Of a stretch of 64,000 bases of DNA, positions 8,414 to 17,126 are shown piece after piece; within the stretch, counting starts at the first letter, position 1; every line of letters begins with the position of its first letter. The DNA is from Microbispora rosea (lineage in GTDB: Bacteria > Actinomycetota > Actinomycetes > Streptosporangiales > Streptosporangiaceae): NCBI RefSeq assembly GCF_900156315.1, contig NZ_FTNI01000004.1, positions 62,001 through 126,000 on the forward strand. Direction: 5' to 3'. The notes beneath the pieces were generated by a model that made no database searches, had not been told where the DNA came from, and saw nothing but the letters and a program-made list of their open reading frames with translations. Both the position numbers and the translations under genes were made by a program.

Positions 8414-8947
8414 CTACACCGAGGGGTGTCCCTCGCCGGCCACGCCCCCGAGAGGGACGTTGCGCAGGGCCAGTAGCAGGAGGAAGGCGCAGCCCACGGT
8501 CAGCGCGATGTCGGCGACATTGCCGACGAACAGTCCGCCGTAGTCGATGAAGTCCACGACATGCCCCTGGGCGAAGGCGGGCGGGCGGAAGAGGCGGTCG
8601 AGCAGATGGGTGGTTGCGCCCCCGAGCAACGCCCCCAGCACGAAGGTCCAGGCCGGGGAGCGCAGCCGCCGCCCGACGAACAGGATGACGGCGACCGCGG
8701 CGGCCGCCACCAGGGTGAACACCCACGTCACCCCCGTGCCGGTCGAGAAGGCGGCACCGGGGTTCAGCAACAACCGAAACCGGATCAGGCCCGGGATCAC
8801 CGTGATGGACTCACCGCCGGACAGCGCGGAGGTCGCCCAGAACTTGGTCGCCTGGTCCACGAGCAGCACCGCCGCGGCCAGCACGAGCATCAGCCCGTAC
8901 GGCCGCAGCCCTGGCCTCGTCCCCTGGGGACCTCCTCCGTCCGGCAC
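8414..8947 (-). CDS. lspA: Lipoprotein signal peptidase II
   Basis: A 177-residue membrane aspartyl protease that removes signal peptides from prolipoproteins after lipidation. Four membrane helices are visible. The catalytic aspartates are D117 (LLDRLF) and D146 (GNVADIAL), with the usual DQATK near residue 31 and NPGAAF at 62. In GGATTHLLDR the usual GN before the catalytic Asp is replaced by TH. It stands apart from ileS and may be an additional copy; a potential lipoprotein substrate starts at 63839. Confidence 0.93.
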   Translation of the reverse strand: MPDGGGPQGTRPGLRPYGLMLVLAAAVLLVDQATKFWATSALSGGESITVIPGLIRFRLLLNPGAAFSTGTGVTWVFTLVAAAAVAVILFVGRRLRSPAWTFVLGALLGGATTHLLDRLFRPPAFAQGHVVDFIDYGGLFVGNVADIALTVGCAFLLLLALRNVPLGGVAGEGHPSV

Positions 8948-8982
8948 CGGTGCCTCGCGATCCTCTGCGTTCTCGGTGCCGG

Positions 8983-11880
8983 TCAGGAGGAGAACACGTG
9001 GTCGATGACCCGGGCGGTGGCCTTCCCGTTGTCGTGCGGCGCGTAGGTCCGCGCGAAGGCCGCGTAACGGTCGGTCAGCTTGGCGGTCACCGCGTCGATG
9101 TTCCGCAGGGCCTCCACGACCTCGGGCGAGGTCTCCAGCCGCGGCCCCGGACGCTGGGACTCCAGGTCCAGGTACAGCCCGCGGGACGAGCGATACTTGG
9201 CCAGGTCCGGCGTGAACAGCACAACCGGCCGCCCGGTCGCCACGAAGTCGAACATCACCGACGAGTAGTCGGTGACGAGCACGTCGGCGATCAGCAGCAG
9301 ATCGGCGGTGTCGGGATAGGTCGTCACGTCGATCGCGAAGCCGTCGTGTGCGTTCACGTGCGGGAAGGCCTGCATCATGTGGCCGCGGACCAGGACGACG
9401 TGATCGGCGCCGAGTGCCCGCTTCGCGTCCGTCAGGTCGAGCTTGACCGTGGCGTTCCTGCGGTCGTAGTCACGGTAGGTCGGCGCGTACAGGACGACCC
9501 GCTTGCCCTCGGGGACGCCGATCCGGCGCCGGATCCCGGCCGCCAGCGCGTCACGGTCGCCGGAGACGAGGACGTCGTTGCGCGGATAGCCCGACTCCAG
9601 GATCTCGCCCTCGTAGCCGAAGGCCTTGCGCAGGACGGACGACGCCCACGGGCTCTGCGACAGCAGCAGGTCCCAGCCGCGGACCTCCACCGCCTGGCGA
9701 TGCCAGACCGGGGGCCGGGGCTCGCGCTTCATGTGGGCCTGGTCGCGGCCGATGTGCTTGACCGGCGTGCCGTGCCAGGTCTGCACGCACACCTGGTCCT
9801 CACGGGTGCGGAACCACTGCGGCATGAAGCCGTTGGACACGATGTAGCGGGCGCGGGCCAGCGCCTCGTAGTGCTCCCGGCTGCCCTCGCGGACGACCGT
9901 GGGCGCCACGCCGTCGCCGAGCCCCAGCTCGCGCGAGCCCGGCGGGACGAATGCGCCGTCCCTGACGACCCAGATGTGCTCGCCCTCGTCGCCGCGCCGC
10001 AGCCGCTCCTCGTAGATGGCGCGCGGGTTGTCGGAGTAGGCACGGCCGTCGAAGGAGACGTAGACGGTGGCCTCGCGCAGCGGCCGGGCGCGCTCGGCGG
10101 GGTAGAACGTGCGGCTGAGCGCCCACACGCCCGCCGCGCTCCGCTCGTCGCCGGGCCGGTCCTCGGCCGCCACCAGCACCGGCACGTCGTAGCGGGTGGC
10201 GACGAACCGGTAGACCCGGCCGCCGATGAGCCGGGGGCTCTCGTCCAGCGCGTCGAGGCCGGCGTGGTCGAACCGGACGGGCACCATCGCGGGGCCGTAC
10301 CTGCCGGGCGGGGCCACCGAGACGTTCCAGGTGCCCTCGGTCAGCGGCACGGCCGACCCGAAGCGCGGCATCGCGCCGGGCGACAGCCGTACGGTGAAGT
10401 GCTCGCCGTCGCGCTCGAGGGGCACGCGGATCGTGAGCCCGCCCCGGTGCCGCAGCACGAGGTCACGCGGGCCCTGGTCGGGGTCGGGGTAGCGGCCGGT
10501 GAGCGTGATCGACTCGTCGTGCCACTCGGCCGAGGTGATCACGGGCAGGATCTTGTGGCCCGAGATGACGACCCGGTCGCGCCGGTCGCCCTGCACCGTG
10601 ATCTCGCGCTCGCCGAGCAGGAGGCGGGTCTCCTCCGCGCCCTCCAGCATGACGGCCGCGGCCGGGTCTCCCTTGGGCTCGACCCACAGCCGCCGGGACT
10701 CCGCGTTGAGCAGGGTGCCGACCGCGAGCGACAGCGAGAACCGGCTGCCGCCCTCGATCGGGGCGAAGTCGGCCGACATGCGGTGGCCGCCGACGCGGGC
10801 CTTGCCCTTGGTGACGGGCCGGCCCGGCAGGAAGCCGGTGAGCTCGATGTTGTCGCCGTTCAGCCGCACACCGGTGAGCTCGGCGCGGGTCGGCTGGTAG
10901 ACCACCTGCAGCGCCTTGTCCGAGGTCCACACGGGCCGCACCCACCAGCGCGGGCGCACCTGCAGCCCGGCCGGGCGCTCGGTGCGGCCGATCACCGGTC
11001 CGCGCAGCACGCCCTTGGCGCGGGCGGCGCGGCTCCAGATCACGATCTCGGCCCGCCAGGTGGTGGTGTCCTGCACGATGTGGCGGCGGCGCAGCATCCG
11101 CTTCGTGCCGCGCACCAGGGCCCGCACCCCGGCGCGCCAGCGCAGGGCGAACGGATGCACCTCGGCCGTGAAGCCCGCCCAGTCGTAGTTGCATCCGGGT
11201 TCGCGGGCGGCGTGGGTCGCCTCCGGGCGGTAGGTCCTGCGGGTCCTCATCGTGATCCGGGGCAGCCAGCGGGGACCGCGCAGCACGACGGTGGCGCGGT
11301 TGAACCGCCCGCTGCGGACCGACAGGCCCGCGATGTACGCGTGGCCGGTCACCCTCAGGCGGTTGCCCACCCAGGTGATGTCGTCGATCTGCGTGACCGG
11401 CACGAGGTCGGCCGCCCGCAGGCGCAGCAGCGAGGGGTCGTCGACCTCCACCGGCAGGTCGGCGTACCACCGCAGGCCCCGCCGCACCCGGCGGGAGGGC
11501 TCGGCCGCGGCGGCGGCGAGCTTGGCCAGGACGTCGCTCTCGGCGAGCTCGCCCGGGTCCTGCGTCTCGACCAGGTGGCAGGCGACCCGGCGCCCGACCG
11601 GCAGCTCCCGCTTGACCTTCGGGTCGACCTCCGCGAGGTAGGGCCGGAGCGCGTCGATGGTCTGGCGGCGGCGGGCGGGCCCGCGTTTGGCTGCGGCGTC
11701 GAGGCGCAGACCCAGGGGACCGACGATCGCCTCACGGTCGACCTCCCGGCGCTGCGTGGGGCTCAGCCCCTCCGCGCGCACGAGCGCGACCAGCGCGTCT
11801 ATCGGCTCGCCCCGGTCGTAAAGCTCCTGGACAGCCCGCAGTCGTTCAGCGACGGCGTCGCTCGTGGGTGCGGGTGTCAT
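8983..11880 (-). CDS. CDP-glycerol glycerophosphotransferase (TagB/TagF-like)
   Basis: A 965-residue enzyme that should polymerise or prime glycerol-phosphate units of wall teichoic acid at the inner face of the membrane. The C-terminal 400 residues are the glycerophosphotransferase domain, with QTWHGTPVKHIGRD, ESGYPRNDVL, YAPTYRD and VTDYSSVMFD. The His of HGT is the accepted catalytic residue in TagF. The N-terminal 550 residues are repeated beta-rich domains seen in actinobacterial homologues. No other tag/tar gene is near, so its polymer is inferred. An inverted repeat at 11907-11942 lies just upstream. Confidence 0.88.
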   Translation of the reverse strand: MTPAPTSDAVAERLRAVQELYDRGEPIDALVALVRAEGLSPTQRREVDREAIVGPLGLRLDAAAKRGPARRRQTIDALRPYLAEVDPKVKRELPVGRRVACHLVETQDPGELAESDVLAKLAAAAAEPSRRVRRGLRWYADLPVEVDDPSLLRLRAADLVPVTQIDDITWVGNRLRVTGHAYIAGLSVRSGRFNRATVVLRGPRWLPRITMRTRRTYRPEATHAAREPGCNYDWAGFTAEVHPFALRWRAGVRALVRGTKRMLRRRHIVQDTTTWRAEIVIWSRAARAKGVLRGPVIGRTERPAGLQVRPRWWVRPVWTSDKALQVVYQPTRAELTGVRLNGDNIELTGFLPGRPVTKGKARVGGHRMSADFAPIEGGSRFSLSLAVGTLLNAESRRLWVEPKGDPAAAVMLEGAEETRLLLGEREITVQGDRRDRVVISGHKILPVITSAEWHDESITLTGRYPDPDQGPRDLVLRHRGGLTIRVPLERDGEHFTVRLSPGAMPRFGSAVPLTEGTWNVSVAPPGRYGPAMVPVRFDHAGLDALDESPRLIGGRVYRFVATRYDVPVLVAAEDRPGDERSAAGVWALSRTFYPAERARPLREATVYVSFDGRAYSDNPRAIYEERLRRGDEGEHIWVVRDGAFVPPGSRELGLGDGVAPTVVREGSREHYEALARARYIVSNGFMPQWFRTREDQVCVQTWHGTPVKHIGRDQAHMKREPRPPVWHRQAVEVRGWDLLLSQSPWASSVLRKAFGYEGEILESGYPRNDVLVSGDRDALAAGIRRRIGVPEGKRVVLYAPTYRDYDRRNATVKLDLTDAKRALGADHVVLVRGHMMQAFPHVNAHDGFAIDVTTYPDTADLLLIADVLVTDYSSVMFDFVATGRPVVLFTPDLAKYRSSRGLYLDLESQRPGPRLETSPEVVEALRNIDAVTAKLTDRYAAFARTYAPHDNGKATARVIDHVFSS

Positions 11881-11906
11881 TCGGGAGGCACCACCCTTCG
11901 CCAGAC

Positions 11907-11942
11907 CAGTGTTCAGAAAATGGTAATGCCCTCAGAACACTG
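11907..11942. promoter_or_regulatory. Inverted repeat upstream of the glycerophosphotransferase gene
   Basis: CAGTGTTC and GAACACTG form a perfect 8-bp inverted repeat separated by 20 nt, about 27 bp before the start codon on the minus strand. It could be an operator or a leader hairpin. The rest of the 228-bp gap to the ATL gene shows nothing further. Confidence 0.35.
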
Positions 11943-12108
11943 CCAGACCTGACTCGCGGAAGCCTGTGGATTTCCTGTGAATCAGCGGGTGACACCCCTG
12001 TGGCACCGGGTGACGAGCGGCACTATGGCGACGGGTGAGACATCGATCCGACCGCCCGGGGCGCGGCTTGTCAGCCCCCAAGTCAGGGCCGGGGACGAGC
12101 TACGATGA

Positions 12109-12441
12109 TCACTGAGAGGGCCGGTCCCGGCCGTCCCAGCGGGCCGCGCGCATGTCGGCGCGCGTCCCCCGGACCGGGGTGCCCTCCTCGCGCCACCGGG
12201 CCAGGCATTCGGCCTCGAGACCGGCCGCCGGGGTGCCGTCGGCGTGGATCACCCGCCACCACGGCACGGCTCCGCCCCACAGCGACATCACGCGGCCGAC
12301 CTGCCGCGGGCCGCCCTCGCCGAGATACTCGGCGACGTCCCCGTACGACATCACCCTGCCTCGCGGGATCCGCTCGACCACGTCGAGCACCCGCTCCGCG
12401 TACGGCGGCGGCTGGCCGCGGCCGTCTCTCAAGCGCTCCAC
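12109..12441 (-). CDS. Alkyltransferase-like (ATL) MGMT-fold protein
   Basis: A 110-residue DNA-binding protein of the O6-alkylguanine transferase fold. The active-site PCHRV of true MGMT is PWWRV here (residues 60-64), so the acceptor cysteine is gone. ATL proteins bind O6-alkylguanine and hand the lesion to nucleotide excision repair. The recognition helix region GGPRQVGRVMSL and the intercalating-arginine region are kept. Neighbours in related genomes are the AdnA helicase, fitting a repair role. Its start overlaps the end of the gene upstream (12429-12441), so the two are coupled. Confidence 0.88.
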   Translation of the reverse strand: MERLRDGRGQPPPYAERVLDVVERIPRGRVMSYGDVAEYLGEGGPRQVGRVMSLWGGAVPWWRVIHADGTPAAGLEAECLARWREEGTPVRGTRADMRAARWDGRDRPSQ

Positions 12442-12797
12442 TCGGTCGGCCCGGCCGCGATTATCTCTTCGAGCTTGCCGAACTCGTACGTGGACGATCC
12501 GTTGATCTGTTCGACGACGCCGTTCCTGATGCCGTACGCCTCGCCGTCCTCACCCACGAGCCGGGCCCCCATGAGATCGGTGAGAAGTGCCAGCTGGGCG
12601 ACCTGCCAGTCGGACCCGGGCTGGCCGGAGAGCCGTCCCGACCAGGTCGCGATCTGATGCACGGAGTCGCCGTGGCGCGCGACGATCTCGCCCGTCTCGT
12701 GCGACCCGCGCAGCTCGAATCCGGCCTTCGCCGAGACGCTCGCGAGTTCGGCGTAGGCGAGCGGTGCATCCCGCTCTACGCGCAGCTCGTACCCCAT
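12429..12797 (-). CDS. Conserved hypothetical protein upstream of ATL
   Basis: A 122-residue soluble, mixed alpha/beta protein (MGYELRVERDAPLAYAEL..., SVHQIATWSGRLSGQ) that I do not recognise. ATG 12797 fits a soluble protein; the longer frame adds an implausible leader across the intergenic region. It overlaps the ATL gene by 13 nt, so the pair is probably one transcript. Partnership with DNA repair is inferred only from this coupling. Confidence 0.65.
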   Translation of the reverse strand: MGYELRVERDAPLAYAELASVSAKAGFELRGSHETGEIVARHGDSVHQIATWSGRLSGQPGSDWQVAQLALLTDLMGARLVGEDGEAYGIRNGVVEQINGSSTYEFGKLEEIIAAGPTEWSA

Positions 12798-12932
12798 GAG
12801 CCGCGACCTTAGCGAAATTTGACCTGGCTTTGTCACCGGAAACCCGAACATCGGGAAGACCGCGTCCGAAATGCTGCAGAACGGCGGCCAACATGTGATC
12901 ACCTGCGCCACCCGTTCACCGGCGCCACCCCA

Positions 12933-14096
12933 TCATCGGCGACGCAGTGCGAACGCCGCGGCGCAGAAACCGCCCATTCCGAGAGCGACGGCGATGCCGT
13001 AGATCCAGAGCCTAACCGGATCCGCCCCCGGGCGCGCGGGCCCCTGCGAGACCGGGCCCTTGCCGAAATGCGCGTCGTCCTGCACCGAGGACGCGGGGCC
13101 ATATGCGGTCAGCTCCGCGGCCTTCCGCAGGGCCGCCGCCGCGTCCACGACGCCGAATCCGACTTTGTCGTCATAACCCGCGGGCGGATGAGGGCGGGAG
13201 GTCGTCGTCAAAGCGCGCGACACCAATTCCGGCGGCAAATCCGGATATTTCGCCTTTATTAGTGCGATAGTGCCCGCGACGAGCGCACTGGCGACACCGG
13301 TCCCCGACACGGCCCCGCGGCGGCTCCCCGCGAGGGTGACGGGCACGCGGTCCCCCGGCGCGGCCACCAGGACCGAGAGGTTGTCGCTGCTGCCCGGGGT
13401 CTTGGCGCCCTTGCGGTCGACGGCGGCGACGCCCACGACCCCCGGGTAGCCCGCGGGGAACGCCCAGTAGGAGGTGCCGTTCTGCCGGGCGTACGGCGAC
13501 CGGCCGGCGTCCCCCACGGCTGCGACGACCGCCACGCCCCTCGCCAGCGCGAAGGAGATGGCGTCCCGCTCCACGCGGTCCACGGCGTACACGGGGACGG
13601 GCAGGCAGATGACCTTGGCGCCCCGGCCGGTCGCGTAGCGGATGCCGCGTGCGAGCGGACTGTCCTGCGTCTCCGCGGGCGCCTGTCCCGCCGAGCCCTC
13701 GGAGTGGCTCCGGACCACGGGGACGGACAGCACCCGCGCCTCCGGCGCGATCCCGGGGGTCCCCCCGCTGCGGCCGCTCCCGGCGATCGCCGAGACCAGG
13801 GCGGTCACGTCGTCGCCCGGCCGCACCGTGTCGTCGCCGAACATCGCGCCCGCCAGGTCCGGCCCGAGTTCGACCCGGCCGCTCAGCTCGGGCAGACCGG
13901 CGTCGGGGTGCCCACCGCCGAGCAGGGCGACGGTGACGCCCGCGCCCTTGCTGACCTTCCAGGCGGCGCCGGCGTTGAGGGCGTCGAGCGCCCACCGCCC
14001 CTCCTCGCCGCCGGGGGCCGGCGCCGCCGCGACCGCCGGCCCGATCCCCAGCAGGACGGCCGTGAGCGCCGCGCAGAGGAAGGCCGGCCTCAGCAC
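12933..14096 (-). CDS. Catalytically dead subtilase (S8 pseudoprotease), membrane-anchored
   Basis: A 387-residue exported protein with the S8 fold of mycosins: N-terminal signal sequence, subtilase domain about 40-310, and a C-terminal membrane helix about 360-383 followed by RRR. Against the active paralogue at 15005 all catalytic positions have changed: Asp to G60 (VALLGGG), His to D95/D96, oxyanion Asn to D196 and nucleophile Ser to G267 (SGTGVAS). The fold-determining stretches are kept (GIAPEARVLSV, ALIKAKYP, GFGVVDA), so it is a maintained pseudoenzyme, not a decaying gene. Start GTG 14096 overlaps the partner gene stop (14090). Confidence 0.85.
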   Translation of the reverse strand: MLRPAFLCAALTAVLLGIGPAVAAAPAPGGEEGRWALDALNAGAAWKVSKGAGVTVALLGGGHPDAGLPELSGRVELGPDLAGAMFGDDTVRPGDDVTALVSAIAGSGRSGGTPGIAPEARVLSVPVVRSHSEGSAGQAPAETQDSPLARGIRYATGRGAKVICLPVPVYAVDRVERDAISFALARGVAVVAAVGDAGRSPYARQNGTSYWAFPAGYPGVVGVAAVDRKGAKTPGSSDNLSVLVAAPGDRVPVTLAGSRRGAVSGTGVASALVAGTIALIKAKYPDLPPELVSRALTTTSRPHPPAGYDDKVGFGVVDAAAALRKAAELTAYGPASSVQDDAHFGKGPVSQGPARPGADPVRLWIYGIAVALGMGGFCAAAFALRRR

Positions 14097-14995
14097 ACGT
14101 TCCCCTGGGTGCAGCGGGGGACGTCGGGGGGCTCTCCGAGGGCGCGTGCGATGCGCCCGGCCACGGTCTCGGCCACGGGCCACATCTCGCTGTTCACCTG
14201 TTCCTCCAGGGGGACGGAGGCGCGCGTCCTTCCGTCGGTGTACCCCACAGTGGAGAAGACGATGTACGGCCCGGCGCCCACCCATCCGGTGCGCTGGCGC
14301 TGGGCCGCGCCGAACGTGTCGGTGACCGTGCCGGGGAAGGCCACCGGCCGTACGCCCACGCGGTCGTCCACGGGCAGTTCGCCCGCCGCGTCGGCGCGGG
14401 CCTGCTCGCTCGGCAGCACGGCGACGCCCACGGTGACCGCGAACGTCGAGGTCTGGTCGACGTAAGTGGCGCGCAGCACGGCCTGGCAGCCGTGCTTGCG
14501 CAGCACCGACGCCACCGGCGCGTCGACCGCCGCGGCGCACGCCGCCTCGGGGGCGATGCCCACCCTGCGCGCGTACTGCTGGGCGCGGCCGAGCGCCGTG
14601 TACGGAAGTTCCTCGGGGAAGACCATGCCGGCGGGCCACGCGCGCCACCGGCGGGCCACGTCCTCGGCCACGTATCGGGCGCGCTCGGCCTCGGTGAGCG
14701 GCCTGACCTTGTTCTCCTGGATCAGCCCGACCGATCCCAGCAGCACGTTCACCGCGGCGACGGCGAGGACGACGCCCATGATCGTCAGGTAGAGCGAGCG
14801 GAGGCGGATGCCGCGCTCGAGTTCGGCCCGCTCCCTGGCCGCCTGGGCGGCGGCGGCCCGTCCCCTCGACGCCGTCCAGGGCCGGGCGCGGGCGCGGCGC
14901 GCGGACGCGCCGAGTGGCAGCGCCCGCGGATTCGCCCGCCGGAGACCGGACGGCGTCCGCGCCGTCTGCGGGATGCGGGACTGCTCGGGCGGCAT
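14090..14995 (-). CDS. Membrane partner protein of the pseudosubtilase
   Basis: A 301-residue protein with an Arg/Ala-rich cytoplasmic N-terminus, one membrane helix near residues 66-88 and an extracytoplasmic domain. The domain is homologous to that of the 239-residue protein at 16264: both have WRxWPAGxx[22 protein letters not shown] and FPGTVTD, and conserved cysteines near CAAAVD and GCQAVL. The gene overlaps the pseudosubtilase start by 7 nt. The paired arrangement suggests the two proteins form a membrane complex. Family not recognised. Confidence 0.75.
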   Translation of the reverse strand: MPPEQSRIPQTARTPSGLRRANPRALPLGASARRARARPWTASRGRAAAAQAARERAELERGIRLRSLYLTIMGVVLAVAAVNVLLGSVGLIQENKVRPLTEAERARYVAEDVARRWRAWPAGMVFPEELPYTALGRAQQYARRVGIAPEAACAAAVDAPVASVLRKHGCQAVLRATYVDQTSTFAVTVGVAVLPSEQARADAAGELPVDDRVGVRPVAFPGTVTDTFGAAQRQRTGWVGAGPYIVFSTVGYTDGRTRASVPLEEQVNSEMWPVAETVAGRIARALGEPPDVPRCTQGNVC

Positions 14996-15004
14996 ACCTC
15001 GATG

Positions 15005-16270
15005 CTACGTCGGCAGGCCCGTCGGCCAAGGAGCAGGCGGCAGCGCGTCGTCTTCCTCCCGCTCTCGTCTGCGCGCCCGCCGGCTGAGGACGAGGATGAC
15101 GGCCACGCCCGCGCCGGAGCCGGCGAAGGCGCCGAGCGCGACGGCTCCGTAGAGGAGGATCGCCCCCGTGTCGCGCCGTACGACCACGATGGGGTCCTGG
15201 TCGTTCGCGGCCGGGCGGACGGCACGCAGGGGGTTCTGCACGCCCGTCCCCGACGCCGTGGCGCGATGGCGGGCGAGGGTGGCGGCGACGCTCAGCGCCC
15301 GGTAGGCGTTGACCACGCCGAACCCGGTGCCGGTGTTGTACGGCCCCTTCCGGGCCGGCGACGACGTGAGCGCCTGCGCGACGAGGGCGGGCGACATGCG
15401 GGGATACCGCGACTTGATCAGCGCGGCGACGCCGGAGACGAGCGCGGTCGCCTGGGATGTCCCCCGGCCGACCCAGTACTCGTCGCCGGGACCGGCCCCG
15501 AGGACGTCGACGCCCGGCGCGGCCACCATCACCGAGGAGTTCCGGTTGGAGAAGGAGGCCCGCCTCAGCGTGGACGTGACGGCGGCCACCGAGATCACGC
15601 CGGGGATCGCCGCCGGGTAGGAGTACGGCGCGGTCCGCTTGCCCGCGCCCTCGTTGCCCGCCGCGGCGACGAGGACGACGCCCTTGGAGATCGCGTATCT
15701 GATGGCCGTGCGCTCGTCCTTCGTCGGCATGTCCTTCGACAGCGACAGGTTGATGACCTCGGCTCCGTGGTCCACGGCGTAGCGGATGCCCTTGGCGACC
15801 ACGGCCTCGTACCGGGCGTCGGAGTTGAACGTGCGGAACCCGGGCTCCTCGTCTTCGAGGATCACCCGCACGGACAGGACCCTGGCCTCCGGCGCGATGC
15901 CGACGATGCCGTCCGCGCCGCCGGGACCGTGCCCGTGCCCGGCGATGAGCGAGGCCATGTACGTGCCGTGCAGGCGCACCGGCTGCACCCCGCGCGGGTT
16001 GGCCCCGGTCGTGAAGTCCCGCCCGGTGACGACCGATCCGGCGAGGTCGCGGTGATCGGGATCGACACCCGAGTCGAGCACCGCGACGGTCACGCCCCTG
16101 CCCTTCGTCAGCCGCCAGGCGTCGTCGACGTCGAGCGTGCGCAGCACGTCCTGCTGGCTGAGCCGTACGTCGTCGGCCCTGACCGGGCCGGGAACGAGGA
16201 ACGCGCCGCCCGTCAGGGCGAGCGCGGCGGCGGACGCCGCGAGGACCCTGCGGCGCAGCGCGGTCAGCAC
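15005..16270 (-). CDS. Mycosin-like S8 serine protease, active-site intact
   Basis: A 421-residue exported, membrane-anchored subtilase. A signal peptide (1-32) precedes the S8 domain with D66 (VAVLDSGVD), H101 (LHGTYMASLIAG), oxyanion N206 (AAAGNEG) and S272 (GRGTSQATAL). A C-terminal membrane helix near 375-395 is followed by a basic tail, the topology of type VII secretion mycosins, but no ESX gene is present. GTG 16270 is chosen because AGGAG lies 5 nt upstream; GTG 16276 abuts that sequence. The start overlaps the upstream partner gene stop (16264-16266). Confidence 0.9.
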   Translation of the reverse strand: MLTALRRRVLAASAAALALTGGAFLVPGPVRADDVRLSQQDVLRTLDVDDAWRLTKGRGVTVAVLDSGVDPDHRDLAGSVVTGRDFTTGANPRGVQPVRLHGTYMASLIAGHGHGPGGADGIVGIAPEARVLSVRVILEDEEPGFRTFNSDARYEAVVAKGIRYAVDHGAEVINLSLSKDMPTKDERTAIRYAISKGVVLVAAAGNEGAGKRTAPYSYPAAIPGVISVAAVTSTLRRASFSNRNSSVMVAAPGVDVLGAGPGDEYWVGRGTSQATALVSGVAALIKSRYPRMSPALVAQALTSSPARKGPYNTGTGFGVVNAYRALSVAATLARHRATASGTGVQNPLRAVRPAANDQDPIVVVRRDTGAILLYGAVALGAFAGSGAGVAVILVLSRRARRREREEDDALPPAPWPTGLPT

Positions 16271-16983
16271 CGCCACTCCTTGGCGGTGCAGTCCGGGGAC
16301 GCCGGGGCGGTGAGGATCGCGCCGACCTTCTCGGCCAGGTCCTCGGTGAACGAGAACATGGTCTCCCGCTGCTCCCCGAGCGCACGGGCCGGACGCCCGT
16401 CGACCTGGCCCGCCGTCGCCATCACGAGGTACGGCCCGGCGGTGCGCACGATCAGCGACTGACGCCCGCCCGCCGAGAAGCGGTCGGTCACGGTGCCGGG
16501 AAACGCGAGGGCGCGCAGGCCGGGCGCCGCCGCGCCGTCGCCCGGGAAGATGGGGACGGCCGCGCGCGCCTTGGGCTCGTCGGGGAAGGCCGCCACGCCG
16601 ATCGTCACCACGATGCCCTGCAGGGCGTCGAGGTAGGTGGCCCGCAGGACCGCCCGGCAGCCGGCCGCCGTCATCCGGCCGGCGACGGCCGTGTCGACGG
16701 CGCCGCGGCAGTCGGTGCGCGAGGAGATGCCCACCCGCCGCGCCAGCTCAGGCCCGCCCTGCTCGCTGGTGTAGGCCAGGGTGGCGGGGAAGATCCGGCC
16801 GGCCGGCCAGCGCTCCCATCGCAGCGCCGTCTCGGCCGCCTGCGCCTCGCGCAGCTCCGCCACTCTCGGGCCTCTCGTCAGCTCGGCGACGGCGGCGCTG
16901 GCCGCGATCCCGCCGACGATCGCGCAGACGAGGGTGATCGCGGAGGCCACGGCCACGGCCGGCCAGGTCCGCGTCTCGCCCAC
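16264..16983 (-). CDS. Membrane partner protein of the active subtilase
   Basis: A 239-residue protein with an N-terminal membrane helix (residues 9-31) and an extracytoplasmic domain. It is homologous to the 301-residue protein at 14090 (WERWPAGRIFP, ELARRVGI, VLRATYLDA, FPGTVTDRF). Paired cysteines at CRGAVD and GCRAVL and two more near the C-terminus (C...EWRC) could form disulfides. It is first in the leftward four-gene cluster and overlaps the protease gene. Substrate, inhibitor or scaffold roles are all possible. Confidence 0.75.
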   Translation of the reverse strand: MGETRTWPAVAVASAITLVCAIVGGIAASAAVAELTRGPRVAELREAQAAETALRWERWPAGRIFPATLAYTSEQGGPELARRVGISSRTDCRGAVDTAVAGRMTAAGCRAVLRATYLDALQGIVVTIGVAAFPDEPKARAAVPIFPGDGAAAPGLRALAFPGTVTDRFSAGGRQSLIVRTAGPYLVMATAGQVDGRPARALGEQRETMFSFTEDLAEKVGAILTAPASPDCTAKEWRC

Positions 16984-17073
16984 TGCGCCTCCGTTCTCTT
17001 CGCGGCCTCCCTCCTCCAGTGACCTTAACGCGACCTACCGTCCGCCATCCCCACAAATGCCCCCGGAAAGTCG

Positions 17074-17103
17074 TTGACGCTGTGGAAAGTGGAAAGTACT
17101 TTC
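17074..17103 (+). promoter_or_regulatory. Promoter with overlapping palindromic operator
   Basis: TTGACG (17074-17079) and TACTTT (17097-17102) are separated by 17 bp, a good vegetative promoter for the gene at 17127. The -10 lies inside the perfect 12-bp palindrome GAAAGTACTTTC (17092-17103), preceded by another GGAAAGT copy. Binding there would block transcription. The downstream winged-helix protein is the obvious candidate repressor. Confidence 0.6.
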
Positions 17104-17126
17104 TGAGATGGAAAGAGGTGGTGCGG

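Noticed and set aside
8950..11952. A 1000-codon open frame on the plus strand
   Set aside because: Fully antisense to the glycerophosphotransferase gene; no domain, very low Lys content and shadow-type composition.
12933..16385. One 1150-codon minus-strand frame covering the subtilase cluster
   Set aside because: Only its last third is coding (the pseudosubtilase). Further upstream it is out of frame with the membrane partner and active protease genes.
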